Part shown: piece by piece, positions 6,661 to 15,291 of the stretch
How the letters are laid out: each line of letters opens with the position of its first letter
Position numbering within the stretch: the first letter of the stretch is position 1
DNA from: Cafeteria roenbergensis
Taxonomy: Eukaryota > Sar > Bigyra > Bicosoecida > Cafeteriaceae
Length of the DNA stretch: 27,468 nucleotides
Assembly: GCA_008330645.1 (NCBI GenBank)
Contig: VLTN01000119.1
Location: 1 to 27,468, forward strand
Direction of reading: 5' to 3'
Notes under the pieces: model-generated
The model's database searches: none
What the model saw: only the letters and a program-made list of their open reading frames with translations
Told to the model about the DNA's origin: nothing
Translations under genes and position numbers: made by a program

Positions 6661-7394
6661 TAGCAGATTTTACGGGTATGCCTTGAATTTGTTTTATAGC
6701 ATATTTATTTATGTCTTCATATGGTGATGAATTGGAAAATTTTGATGTATCAAACCCTAAGTCACCTAATAAAATTAGTTTTTTGGGTACGGAAATTCCA
6801 AGCTTTCCATTTCCATCTCTTGTGAAAATTTCAATTAATCGATCTTTTGTTTTTCTCTCCATTGCCTGGACTTCTTCGTCTAATTGTGAGTTTGGTGCAT
6901 CTTTTTTACCTATTATTTTAAGTAAATCGGATACATATCCAATTAATCGTTCTTGATGCTTGTCGGAGAATTGTGGAGAAGTTCCAAAAGGGACGATCAA
7001 TTTTTCTTTAAATCCTGTCATATAATTTTTTATTGCTTCTTCTGTTGCTGCTGGTAAATCTTCAGTTAAAACTATATCATTCAGCCGCTTAATTTGGCCT
7101 CTTAAAATTTCAAAGCTTGGATTAGGTTTTTTTAAATTCATTAAAAGAAGAATAAATTAAACCTCTTACTTCTTGACCTTTTCGTGATTCTCTTAAAATC
7201 ATATCTAAAGGTTTATATTCGTCCCGTTCAAATTTTTCAAGCACTACCTCCTGTTTTAGTTTCTCTTTTCGTAAAGATTCATCAACCCCTCTTTTAAATA
7301 ATTCGTCATTGTTTGAAGCTTCCGCCCTGGCTTTGTATTGTTCGCCACGTTTGATCGCTATGTTTAATAAAAAGTTTCTCAGTGAGTTGTCCAT
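6257..7394 (-). CDS. Large unknown protein with Ala/Pro linker and acidic patch (one frameshift)
   Basis: Two ORFs (7394-7122 and 7141-6257) overlap by 20 nt and join into one frame of 378 aa if one base of the T7 run at 7127-7133 is ignored. Only the first has a TCTA promoter, which supports a single gene. The N-terminal 90 residues are charged and helical, with many Arg, Lys and Glu. The middle is helical. A flexible AP repeat followed by an Ala run and an acidic Asp/Glu stretch comes next, then a basic helical C-terminus. No family is recognised. The layout (helical domains tied by an Ala/Pro linker) suits a structural or scaffold protein. It ends overlapping the possible lipase start. Confidence 0.62.
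6588..6660. repeat. In-gene microsatellite: GCA-type run and GGAGCA repeats
   Basis: The hexamer GGAGCA is repeated six times at 6621-6656, next to a GCA/GCT-rich run (about 6588-6613). Within the gene at 6257-7394 they encode the Ala-Pro linker and the poly-Ala run. The copy number is likely to vary between copies of the element. Confidence 0.85.
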
Positions 7395-7411
7395 ATATAT
7401 AATAAGTTAGA
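7395..7411 (-). promoter_or_regulatory. TCTA promoter of the Ala/Pro-linker gene
   Basis: Minus-strand ATATCTAACTTATT (TCTA core 7411-7408), followed by ATATATATGG with ATG 7394. A second minus-strand TCTA lies at 7426-7423. This is the left half of a divergent intergenic region. Confidence 0.72.
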
Positions 7412-7453
7412 TATTAAATTTTTAGATTAATATTTTTTTTGATAAACAAAAAA

Positions 7454-7468
7454 CCTAAATTATATTAT
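7454..7468 (+). promoter_or_regulatory. Variant (CCTA) promoter of nucleotidyltransferase-like gene
   Basis: CCTAAATTATATTAT runs directly to ATG 7469. Spacing and AT tail match the TCTA promoters, but the first base is C. A weaker promoter or a base change is possible. Confidence 0.5.
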
Positions 7469-8283
7469 ATGAAGCTCACACAACGGAATATTAAAAAGTT
7501 TAACAAGACCAACCGATCAATTTTAAACCAGCTTAACTTCGAACATGGTAAAACAATGCGGCTTAATGGGTCTTATCCTTTGAGTTTATGGGCGAGTGAT
7601 ATAGATTTATATCAAAAAATAGATTTTACGGAAAATATGATTAAATTATTAATGGAAGCGGTATATAATATTTTAAAAATGATAAAAAAAGACCCGATTA
7701 TAGAATTTTCCAAGCTTAAAATAGGAGATAAACCGATTAGAAATATAGACGATGCTCTAAAAGTTTTAAAATCTTATACAAAAGTATTTAATTTACTTAA
7801 TAAAACCTCTATGAAATGGTTAAAATTAGATTTATTTTTATTTTCTGGGAATAATTAGAGGATTTGACTATTATCTATGATTTTTCAACATCAACAAATT
7901 TAGCGGATGAAGATTTTAAAAAATTATTTTATGATGAGTTTAAATTATATGTTAAAAAGAAAAATTATGTTAAAGCATTAAAAAGATTAAATAAAATTGA
8001 AAATAAATTTGATGATATTCTAAACGACTCATTTATTGGCTTTGGGTATTTGACCATCTCACGGCTTAAAAGTGTTCAAGACTCTAAAATGAATAGTAAA
8101 ATTAAAAAGTTTGTTTTATCAAATTTAAAAGAAGATATTTTTATAAAATTGGCGGCATATGATGAAAGATTAAGTAACGGGAAATTAAAATATTTATCTG
8201 ATATCCCTAAAATGATAAATAACTTAAATAAAAAATTAAATGATAAAATTATTTCTTTGGTGGATCTATCCAAATATAATTAA
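7469..8283 (+). CDS. Nucleotidyltransferase-fold protein (one frameshift)
   Basis: The first frame (7469-7858) has a Pol-beta-type nucleotidyltransferase core: GS at residues 34-35, a short linker, SDIDL with acidic residues at 44 and 46, and a third strand LKLDLFLF with Asp near 121. This is the full metal-binding triad. The second frame (7864-8283) is helical and Lys-rich (KKKNYVKALKRLNKIENKF) and has no start codon. The two join into 271 aa if one missing T is assumed in ATAATTAGAG near 7851-7860. Related proteins with this two-part layout occur in giant viruses, but the substrate is unknown: terminal nucleotide addition to RNA, protein modification or nucleotide signalling are all possible. 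It lies divergent from the minus-strand block, ahead of the particle-building genes. Confidence 0.68.
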
Positions 8284-8460
8284 ATATATATTTTAATGCA
8301 TGTAAAATTTTAATGTTTTTTCTTAATTTTTTTTAATAGGTGCAGAATTTAAAAAAAAATACACATAGACTATTTTTTTTTAAAGCTAATTTTAAATTAC
8401 CTCTTTCAATTTATATTTTAACGGATGTAAAACCTAAATTATTGTAATTTAAAAATAAAA

Positions 8461-8479
8461 TCTATCTTTTTATATATAA
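8461..8479 (+). promoter_or_regulatory. TCTA promoter of packaging ATPase
   Basis: TCTA at 8461-8464, then TATATATAA and ATG 8480. The gap upstream (8284-8460) is extremely AT-rich and shows no ORF, only an imperfect repeat of a TATATTTTAA-x4-TGTAAAA type near 8287 and 8411. Confidence 0.7.
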
Positions 8480-9412
8480 ATGAGTATTAATGAGTTAAAA
8501 AAAGGTTATCCAATTGCGGAGAATAAAACTTTAGGACGGTACAGTAAAAGTAAATTAATTTATTTTGATCCGAGTTATGAAATGGACGATGACGAAGGTA
8601 CGGATTATTTTCATACAAATGGTAAGGATCTTTTAGAAGTTATTCCGCCAAGTATTCAAGATAAAGAAATAGACAGTGATAGATATTTTATTAGCGGTCA
8701 AAGTGGTTCGGGTAAATCTACCTTTGTGGTACAATTAATAGATAAATACACCAGAGCAGGAATTAAGCATTTTTTTGCCATAACAGACAAACCAGACCGC
8801 CGTTTTGGTAAAATTAAATATTTAGATATTAATGATTTTGTGATTCCTTATGAAAATGAGGATGAAGAAGAAAAAATTAAATTATATGAAAAAGAAAAAA
8901 TTAAATTCAAACATCTTAAAAAATTTCTAGAACCTGAAGAAGTGTTAAAAGAAGAATTAAGAATTAATGATTTAAAGGTTAAAAAAGGACCAAAAAAAAC
9001 AGGTTATCAATTAAGGTTTAGTAATGAGGATATAGGTGAAATTTTTAAAGATTCCGTTATATTTTTTGATGATTACGAAAAAAATAAAGATGTCAAATTA
9101 ATTGAAGTTTTACGGGATCATTTATTAACACAAGGAAGGCATTATAAATGTAATATGATTATAGCCAACCACAAGACACAAGGAGGGCCATCCTTCGGTC
9201 TTATCAAACAGGAAACAACTAATTATGTTATTTTTAAAAAATCAACCTCTTATCAACGGGAAGGACTCTTTAAAAATTATTTAGGATTAAAAAAAAGACA
9301 AAGGGACCTGGTAGATAAATTATTATTAAAGTCGCGGTGGGTTTGTTATAATATAGACAATCATTTAACCATTTCACAAAAAGCGGTGGTTAATACGGAC
9401 ACTATAAAATAA
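8480..9412 (+). CDS. FtsK/HerA-type genome-packaging ATPase
   Basis: An intact 310-aa protein. Walker A is GQSGSGKST (residues 73-81). Walker B is SVIFFDDYE near residues 192-200, and a sensor-like IIANHKT follows TQGRHYKC. This is the A32/FtsK-HerA packaging ATPase shared by virophages, Polintons and large DNA viruses. It pumps DNA into the preformed capsid using ATP. Between the two motifs is a charged, Glu/Lys-rich insertion. It is the first of four consecutive morphogenesis genes (ATPase, protease, penton, capsid), the order seen in mavirus. Confidence 0.93.
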   Translation: MSINELKKGYPIAENKTLGRYSKSKLIYFDPSYEMDDDEGTDYFHTNGKDLLEVIPPSIQDKEIDSDRYFISGQSGSGKSTFVVQLIDKYTRAGIKHFFAITDKPDRRFGKIKYLDINDFVIPYENEDEEEKIKLYEKEKIKFKHLKKFLEPEEVLKEELRINDLKVKKGPKKTGYQLRFSNEDIGEIFKDSVIFFDDYEKNKDVKLIEVLRDHLLTQGRHYKCNMIIANHKTQGGPSFGLIKQETTNYVIFKKSTSYQREGLFKNYLGLKKRQRDLVDKLLLKSRWVCYNIDNHLTISQKAVVNTDTIK

Positions 9413-9430
9413 GATATATAAAAAAATTAT

Positions 9431-9445
9431 TCTATTGTTTTATAT
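9431..9445 (+). promoter_or_regulatory. TCTA promoter of protease
   Basis: TCTA at 9431-9434, a T-rich spacer, TATATATG with ATG 9446. Confidence 0.7.
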
Positions 9446-10016
9446 ATGTTAAAGAAAGCAGATATTAAAAAATTATTATTAACAGCTCTAAGTCCTCAAG
9501 AATTACGGGATTTATGGCACTCAACATTACCAAATGAAACCGGAATTAATGTTATAGATTATGACGACATTATTAATTGTAAAAATATAAATGGATTATT
9601 TAGAAATGATAACAAATTGATAATTTTTTATCCTAATCATCAAGGCGAGTTTTTATTTGGGCATTATTGTGCTTTAATACTAGGTAAAAAAGAAGGTACA
9701 ATTTATTTTTTTGATTCTTACGGAGGCAGACCAGATGTAGACCAAAAAAGGTACAGCGGAACACAAAGAAAAGACCTATATAAAGAAGAAGAAAACAGCT
9801 TAATAAATTTACTGTTAGAAAGTGGGTACGATGTTGATTATTCACACCATAAAATTACAATCTCTAACAAATAACAGTGCCACATGTGGGCGGTGGTGTT
9901 TAACCAGGTGTGCTTTAAAAAATTTAACAAATGACGAGTTTGCTCAAGTGATTAAATCTTTAAGTAAATTGAAAAATATTTCACCTGATGAGGTGGTTGT
10001 TCAAACTTTCCATTAA
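9446..10016 (+). CDS. Adenovirus/Ulp1-type capsid maturation cysteine protease (one frameshift)
   Basis: The first frame (9446-9874) contains the catalytic His in FGHYCALIL (His73) and the Asp in YFFDSYGG (Asp90). The catalytic Cys lies in a second frame, in SATCGRWC (TGT at 9885-9887), which runs to the TAA at 10014-10016. Ignoring one A of the A4 run at 9851-9854 joins them into 189 aa, about the size of the mavirus enzyme. The protease is a member of the adenain/Ulp1 clan and in mavirus removes the C-terminal domain of the major capsid protein during maturation. If the extra A is real, the enzyme lacks its nucleophile and particles could not mature. Confidence 0.9.
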
Positions 10017-10042
10017 GTATTTATTAACTTAAAATAATATAT

Positions 10043-10057
10043 TCTAAGTTTATATAT
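10043..10057 (+). promoter_or_regulatory. TCTA promoter of penton gene
   Basis: TATTCTAAGTTTATATATATG, with the TCTA core at 10043-10046 and ATG at 10058; very close to the capsid and fibre promoters. Confidence 0.78.
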
Positions 10058-10973
10058 ATGAAACAGTATATTTGGCTTAATGAAACTATCAAGAGTAATA
10101 AACAATTAGCTGGACCGCGGGGCTCTTATAAAAGACCCGTTAGTGTTGATATTTTTCGTTCTTCTACAATTTTAGACCCTGATAAAAATTATCTCTTAAT
10201 TGTTGAAGAGTTCCATCTCCATAAAATAAGACTTCCATTATTTAAACCCGCGGGACATGACTATCAAGTAGGAATTTTTTAACCGTTCCACCGATGAAAT
10301 TATGGGAGTACGTGAGGTTGATTTTAGTACCTTTGTAGATGAAGATGGGTACATGTACGATTATGTTGATGTAGGTACCGCCATCAATGAAACTTTAGCT
10401 GGATTATGTGACGGTATCATAGGAGAAGAAGACATACCCGTTTTTAGTTTTAATAAACATAGTAAAAAATTTGAAATCACCACGACTGAAAATTTTAGAA
10501 ACGGTCATTTTATTATGTTTAATGATGACATGAGAGTAGACTTTAACTCTTTTGAATTTGACGACATAGACGAAGAGTATTCATTAGTTATATTAAATGA
10601 AGATGTAGAAACACAAGATGCTTCCACTTTAGAATTTTTAACCCCTATATCGCATATTGTTATAGAATCTAACGACCTCCCCGTATCTTATGAATTACTC
10701 CCTTCAATATCTAAAAACACACCACTATATCAGATAACACGGGGGTTTTCCTTACTAATTATAAATATTTACAACAAAACAATCAAGATTTATAACAGCA
10801 TTTTATTTAGGGTTGAAAATTCCTCTAATAAATACCATAATATTTTACAAACCAATTTTAACCGTTTTAATTTATCCTTTACCATATACGATTATGATAA
10901 TGAAAAACACCCTTTAACTCTTCTTCCTCAAACAGTAATACAACTTAAGCTTTTATTTGAATCAATAGATTAA
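10058..10973 (+). CDS. Penton (minor capsid) protein (one frameshift)
   Basis: The first 74 codons (10058-10282) and the frame 10302-10973 join into 304 aa if one T of the T6 run at 10275-10280 is ignored, close to the length of the mavirus penton. Position between protease and major capsid gene and a beta-rich composition (SFTIYDYDN near the end) identify it as the single-jelly-roll penton base that fills the fivefold vertices. The N-terminal piece contains short strands rich in Ile, Leu and Phe. Identification rests on synteny, size and overall look more than on a short motif. Confidence 0.82.
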
Positions 10974-11013
10974 TTATATTAAAGTCTAGTTTTTTTGATC
11001 TTTAAAAAGTCTC

Positions 11014-11054
11014 TAAATTATTTAAAATTATTAAGGTAAGTTTAAAATAATTTA
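11014..11054 (+). terminator. AT hairpin between penton and capsid genes
   Basis: The arms TAAATTATTT (11014-11023) and AAATAATTTA (11045-11054) are perfectly complementary, 40 nt downstream of the penton stop. It may end the penton transcript. In DNA this AT-rich a chance palindrome is possible. Confidence 0.4.
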
Positions 11055-11071
11055 TAATTAAAAAAATATTA

Positions 11072-11086
11072 TCTAAGTTAATATAT
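11072..11086 (+). promoter_or_regulatory. TCTA promoter of major capsid gene
   Basis: AATATTATCTAAGTTAATAT, with the TCTA core at 11072-11075 and ATG at 11087. This is the most complete version of the shared promoter. Confidence 0.8.
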
Positions 11087-12910
11087 ATGAATACACCCCC
11101 AGAACTCGATACTGTTTTACAAGCTCCATATGCTTATAATTGGCCCACTTCTAAAAATGTTAAAATTGCTTCTAGAATAGGCATTCCATACTCAACATTT
11201 CAAACAATTCAACCCCACATCAGATGCACCTGATAATGGTGTAGGTCAAATAACTTTTAATCAACCTCTTGGAAATTTAACAGGAGGTGCTCCACGTTTA
11301 AGAGTAAGTTTTACTGCTGAAATTAAAAATATTTTAGCTGATTCATCTTTAAAAGATCAAATAGGCCTGAAATCTTTTCCAGTTAATAGAAGTATACCTG
11401 TTGCAGTAATTAATATGAATGGTAAAACTTTTACCAGTTACCCCGCACAATTAATTAAACTTCATCAATATAATGCGGATCCTCTAGAACTTGCTTTGCT
11501 TTCTCCCTGCTCTGATGTAGATGAATATAATAAAATAAAAGCCGTTTCTATGAATAACCCTTATAGACAAGGTACAGAATCTACCGATAGCCGAATGTCT
11601 CGCGGTTTAGGTTGTAATTATGCCTATTATATCCACCCACGGGCAGCAGGTAGCACATCCGTAAAAATTGATTTTGTAGTAGATGAAGCACTTGTAGCCA
11701 ATCCCACACAATATAAAAATATTAAAGACCCAGTACCTTTTTAGAAACCTGAACACATTTAAAGTCATATTAGATGGACAATTTAAACCTGAAAATATGA
11801 TTGGTATTGCGGATGATGTTAAACTTGTGGCGGGTAAAGCAGATTTTGAAGTGGATATAACCGGATTTAAAATTAATATGCTTGTTCAAAACTGGGTCGC
11901 CCCTCTTGAAATTGGTGACATTCCTAAAACTATAATATATAACACCCCGTTAATTTCATTAGAAGGTAATACAAGTTCGATGTGCCTCAATACAAAGGAT
12001 CCTTACGGTATCCCTGGTGAACGAAATAAACACATATTAACAACTCATAGTATGGCAATGAATAATGTCCCTTCAATGTTTGCTGTTATGGTTTCACAAG
12101 AAACACCAACAAAAAAGTTTGCCCCTGATCAACTTGCTGGAATTATTGGATTAGAAATTAAGGTGGATTCTGATGTTGGTATTTTTAGAGAACTTGAACA
12201 ACAACAACTGTACGAATTATCTTCATCTAATGGATATAATAAAAGATTTTCATGCTTTAGTGGTGCTCTGGCTAATGGCTTGACTGTGGCAGATCCAGCT
12301 GTGGCTGCTGGTAACAAAATTTAAAGAAGCTATATTTGGTGCTGGTTCTGTAATTTTCTTCCGTCCTTCCGATCTGGGATTAAAAGATTATAATGTTATG
12401 GCTAATGCTAATAAGTCCATTAATATGCAGGTACAAGCAACATTTGTCACCCCTGAAGCTGCGGGTACTGGTGCTCATTATAAATTAGAAGTGTTTTCAA
12501 TTAGAGATAATCTCACCTACAGCTTTGAAGATGGTACCTTTATGGATGATTTAACCCTTTACACTCCCGACCAACTATTACGAAGCCCCCTAAAACTTAC
12601 TGATGACAATAACAAATTAATGCGGGTTATGGGCGGGTCCTTTATGGGTGATGTTATGACTAATTTTAACCATATGGCAGCTCATCCTATGACTAAAACG
12701 GTGACTAAACTATTAAGAAATACGGGACCATTAAAAGATTATGCGGGAGATGGTACAATGATGGGAAACATTGCCTCCGTTTATGGTTATGGTAAAAAAA
12801 AAACAACCACTAGAAAAAAGAAAGGTGGAGAAATTGTTTTACTAGGTTCAGGAAAAAAAGGCGGTAAAAAATTATCAGATAAACAACTTCACGACCTAAG
12901 AAACCTCTAA
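11087..12910 (+). CDS. Major capsid protein, double jelly-roll (three frameshifts)
   Basis: Coding runs in four pieces: 11087 to about 11213, then to the stop at 11742-11744, then to 12324, then to 12910. Each break lies at a short homopolymer: C4 at 11213-11216, T5 at 11738-11742 and A4 at 12316-12319. Ignoring one base at each gives 606 aa, the length I recall for the mavirus capsid protein. Sequence and gene order (after the penton) fit the virophage double jelly-roll capsid family, which forms the hexon-like trimers of the shell. The last 40 residues are Lys- and Gly-rich and basic, a likely tail on the C-terminal domain that the protease trims. Three single-base indels in an otherwise well preserved gene look more like sequence error than decay. 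Confidence 0.92.
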
Positions 12911-12950
12911 AAACATTTAATTAATATATTTAATAACTTAAAAAATAATA

Positions 12951-12968
12951 TCTAAGTTATTATATATA
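12951..12968 (+). promoter_or_regulatory. TCTA promoter of fibre gene
   Basis: TCTAAGTTATTATATATA with the core at 12951-12954 and ATG at 12969. Confidence 0.78.
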
Positions 12969-14716
12969 ATGTCTATTTCAAATTTACTTTATGGTAATAG
13001 TTATAAATTAACCTGTGCTGGCTTAGATGCTGGAAAAAATAAAATTACTAACGTGGCCCCTCCTGTTGATGATTACGACTGCCCTAATAAAGCTTATGTA
13101 GATTCTCAAATTGATTCACATAGTGGGACCCTTTCACAAGTTTTGGCCGCGGGTAATGATGGTAATGGTGATGATATGCTCAATATTGGAGAAATTCAAG
13201 CTAACACCTTATCTTTAACTGCTCCACTTACAACTAAAAGTGTTATTATAACTGGCGAACCAATCGCTGGAAGTAATACAAAAAGTGGAATTAGATTTCC
13301 AAATAATGACCCAATTTATATGGAATCCAACTTTAACGGGTCTCTAGCTTATAGCCCTGGCTTACTTTTAAGTGGTCAAGATAATAGTGATAGAAGCATT
13401 TATATGTATAGTGGTAATAAAGCTGGTAATCAAAGAAATAACGATTTTAATACCACATACAGTGTTAAAGTTGGAGAAAATGAATTGGTTAGTAATATGA
13501 ATAATCTAGTTTTGTTCAAATCCCCTACTCCATCTACTGAAGCACAACGAAAAACCCCACATAATATTATTTTTAATGATGGAGATGATGGATTACCTGA
13601 CGGGAAAACTGCACAAATTTCTATGGTAGGTGATCCTACATCTGGTGTTAAGGGTAATATTATTTTTTCTGTTCAAAACGGTGATGTTGTTCCTGGTTCT
13701 GTTTTTTCTGAAACTATGAGAATTAGAGGCAATAAAGTTGGTATAATGACATCTGACCCAGGTGCAGAACTTGAGGTGGTTGGTGAAGTTAAAACTGATA
13801 CTTTATATGTTGGTGACCATTCTCTGGTTGTAAATAATGCTGCATCTGGTCAATTGTCAGTGGGATCATCAAATCAACCAACTGCACATTTATGTGCACG
13901 TTTCAGAAGTCCTGCAGCCAGTCCTAGTGAGAGTGGTCAGTTGTTTATGGAAGCAGGCACAGATGCAGGGGGACTCGTCCAGGATGGAGCAGTTTAAGCT
14001 GGAACGGTTATTTAAATGGTTCCACAGGATATTTCAGAACCAACGCAAACAAGCAAATATGGCAAATGAAAGTGGACCAACGAACAGGTGACAGTTTTTC
14101 TATTAATTCTTTAAACCCTGTAGACCCACTCACCCCAACCACCATTAATTGGTTAAATTGTGATGGAGCTAATGCAATGTATTTGAATTCAATGATGGTT
14201 TTGGATGCATTAACACCAGTTGTCAGACCAGAGACAGACAACACCATTGATTTAGGATATAACACCTTCAGATGGAAAGATGTGTATTCTGCAAATGGTA
14301 CCATTCAAACATCAGATTTAAATAAAAAGAAAGATGTCAATGATTTAACAAAAGGTCTTGATTTTATAAACACACTCCGCCCTGTTGAGTATAAATTTAA
14401 AGAAAATACAAGTGATCGTGTTCATTATGGTTTAATAGCTCAAGAAGTTGAAACTGTATTTAACAATTTAGGAGATTCAGACCTTACAGGAAACGCAACC
14501 GTCATTAAATCCCAAAAAATGATACCAGACCCCAACTTTATTCCTCAATCTGACGGAACTGGAACAATTCAAAAAACACCACTCATTGAAGGTGAAGGTT
14601 TTGATTATTCTCTAAGATACACTGAATTTATAGCACCACTTATAAAAGCAGTTCAAGAATTAACCGCACAAAATGCGGCATTGGTTGCACGTGTTGAAGC
14701 TCTTGAAAATGCTTAA
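12969..14716 (+). CDS. Fibre-like protein with C-terminal S74 self-cleaving chaperone (one frameshift)
   Basis: Pieces 12969-13997 and about 13997-14716 join into 582 aa if one T is missing in the TTT at 13993-13995. The N-terminus resembles phage and giant-virus fibres: KITNVAPP followed by NKAYVDSQ. The middle is Gly, Asn, Ser and Thr-rich, as expected of a beta-structured shaft. The C-terminus is a peptidase S74 domain: SDLNKK (Ser near residue 449, Lys five residues on) matches the Ser-Lys cleavage dyad, followed by KGLDFINTLRPVEYKF, HYGLIAQEVE and a terminal coiled coil. Such domains trimerise the fibre and then release themselves. A receptor-binding spike on the virophage capsid is a fair inference. 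Its location directly after the capsid gene supports a virion role. Confidence 0.85.
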
Positions 14717-14739
14717 ATGTGAAAGTTTATTAAAATAAG

Positions 14740-14767
14740 TTTAATTATATAATCAAATATAATTAAA
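14740..14767 (+). terminator. Perfect AT hairpin after the fibre gene
   Basis: The arms TTTAATTATAT (14740-14750) and ATATAATTAAA (14757-14767) pair perfectly over 11 bp around a 6-nt loop, 24 nt after the last stop codon of the plus-strand block. Confidence 0.6.
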
Positions 14768-14839
14768 ATTAGTTTATGTATAATACTATAGTTTTTTTTT
14801 CTTTAACCCATTTTTTAATTTTGTCCTAGAGATTTAATT

Positions 14840-14902
14840 AAAATTTGTAATTATTGTGGTAAGATTTGTGGAGCCATAACTTTAAGAACCGTACAGTGTT
14901 GA
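14840..14902 (+). pseudogene. Possible remnant of a zinc-finger ORF
   Basis: A short frame after a TAA reads KICNYCGKICGA, with Cys spacing like the first half of a zinc finger, then ends at a TGA (14900-14902). A Lys-rich piece follows in another frame to about 14930. No start codon is seen. It may be the decayed tail of a finger gene related to those at 1702 and 2444, or chance. Confidence 0.25.
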
Positions 14903-15291
14903 AAAAGGATAAATTAAAACTGAAGCTTTAATTTTTATTATCGCTTCGCACTCTCACATGATGGAGACCAGGGTGGGGACAGGACGGACAGGACAGGACA
15001 CCCCTAAAAACTTTTTCTATATTATATATAAATTAAATTATATTATATTTTTTAGTGTCCCCAGTGTCCTTTTGTCTATAGGGGGTATAAAATATTAGAT
15101 GGGTTTTAAAATTTGACGGGGATTTTTAGAAGGAAACCATCACAAAATTAATTTATTTTTTCAATATATGATTTTATGGGGTGGGGACACCTAAAATTTA
15201 TGGTGTCTTGGGGTGTCCTCGGTGTCGTCATGGGTCAATATATAAAGGGGAATCATAAAAGGGGAGGCTGTGGTGGATAACCCGTTTGATG
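14903..15291. other. Non-coding subterminal region with GGACA/GTGTCC motifs
   Basis: No credible gene lies here; a 63-codon minus-strand frame (15191-15382) runs into the TIR and looks accidental. The region holds a cluster of GGACA units (about 14976-15000: GGACAGGACGGACAGGACA), GTGTCC pairs at 15055-15069, and GGGGACACC with two nearby GTGTC copies at 15183-15226. These sit just inside the TIR and could be binding sites for an integrase or replication protein. Confidence 0.55.
14976..15000. repeat. Short GGACA tandem cluster
   Basis: GGACA-like units repeat in direct orientation over 25 nt. The complementary form TGTCC recurs at 15056-15069 and 15214-15218. The G/C bias stands out in an AT-rich element. 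Confidence 0.6.

Noticed and set aside
7120-7145. Programmed ribosomal frameshift at the A7/T7 run in the Ala/Pro-linker gene
   Set aside because: Similar breaks occur at unrelated short runs (C4, A4, T5) in many genes, which argues for a general cause rather than a specific slippery site here.
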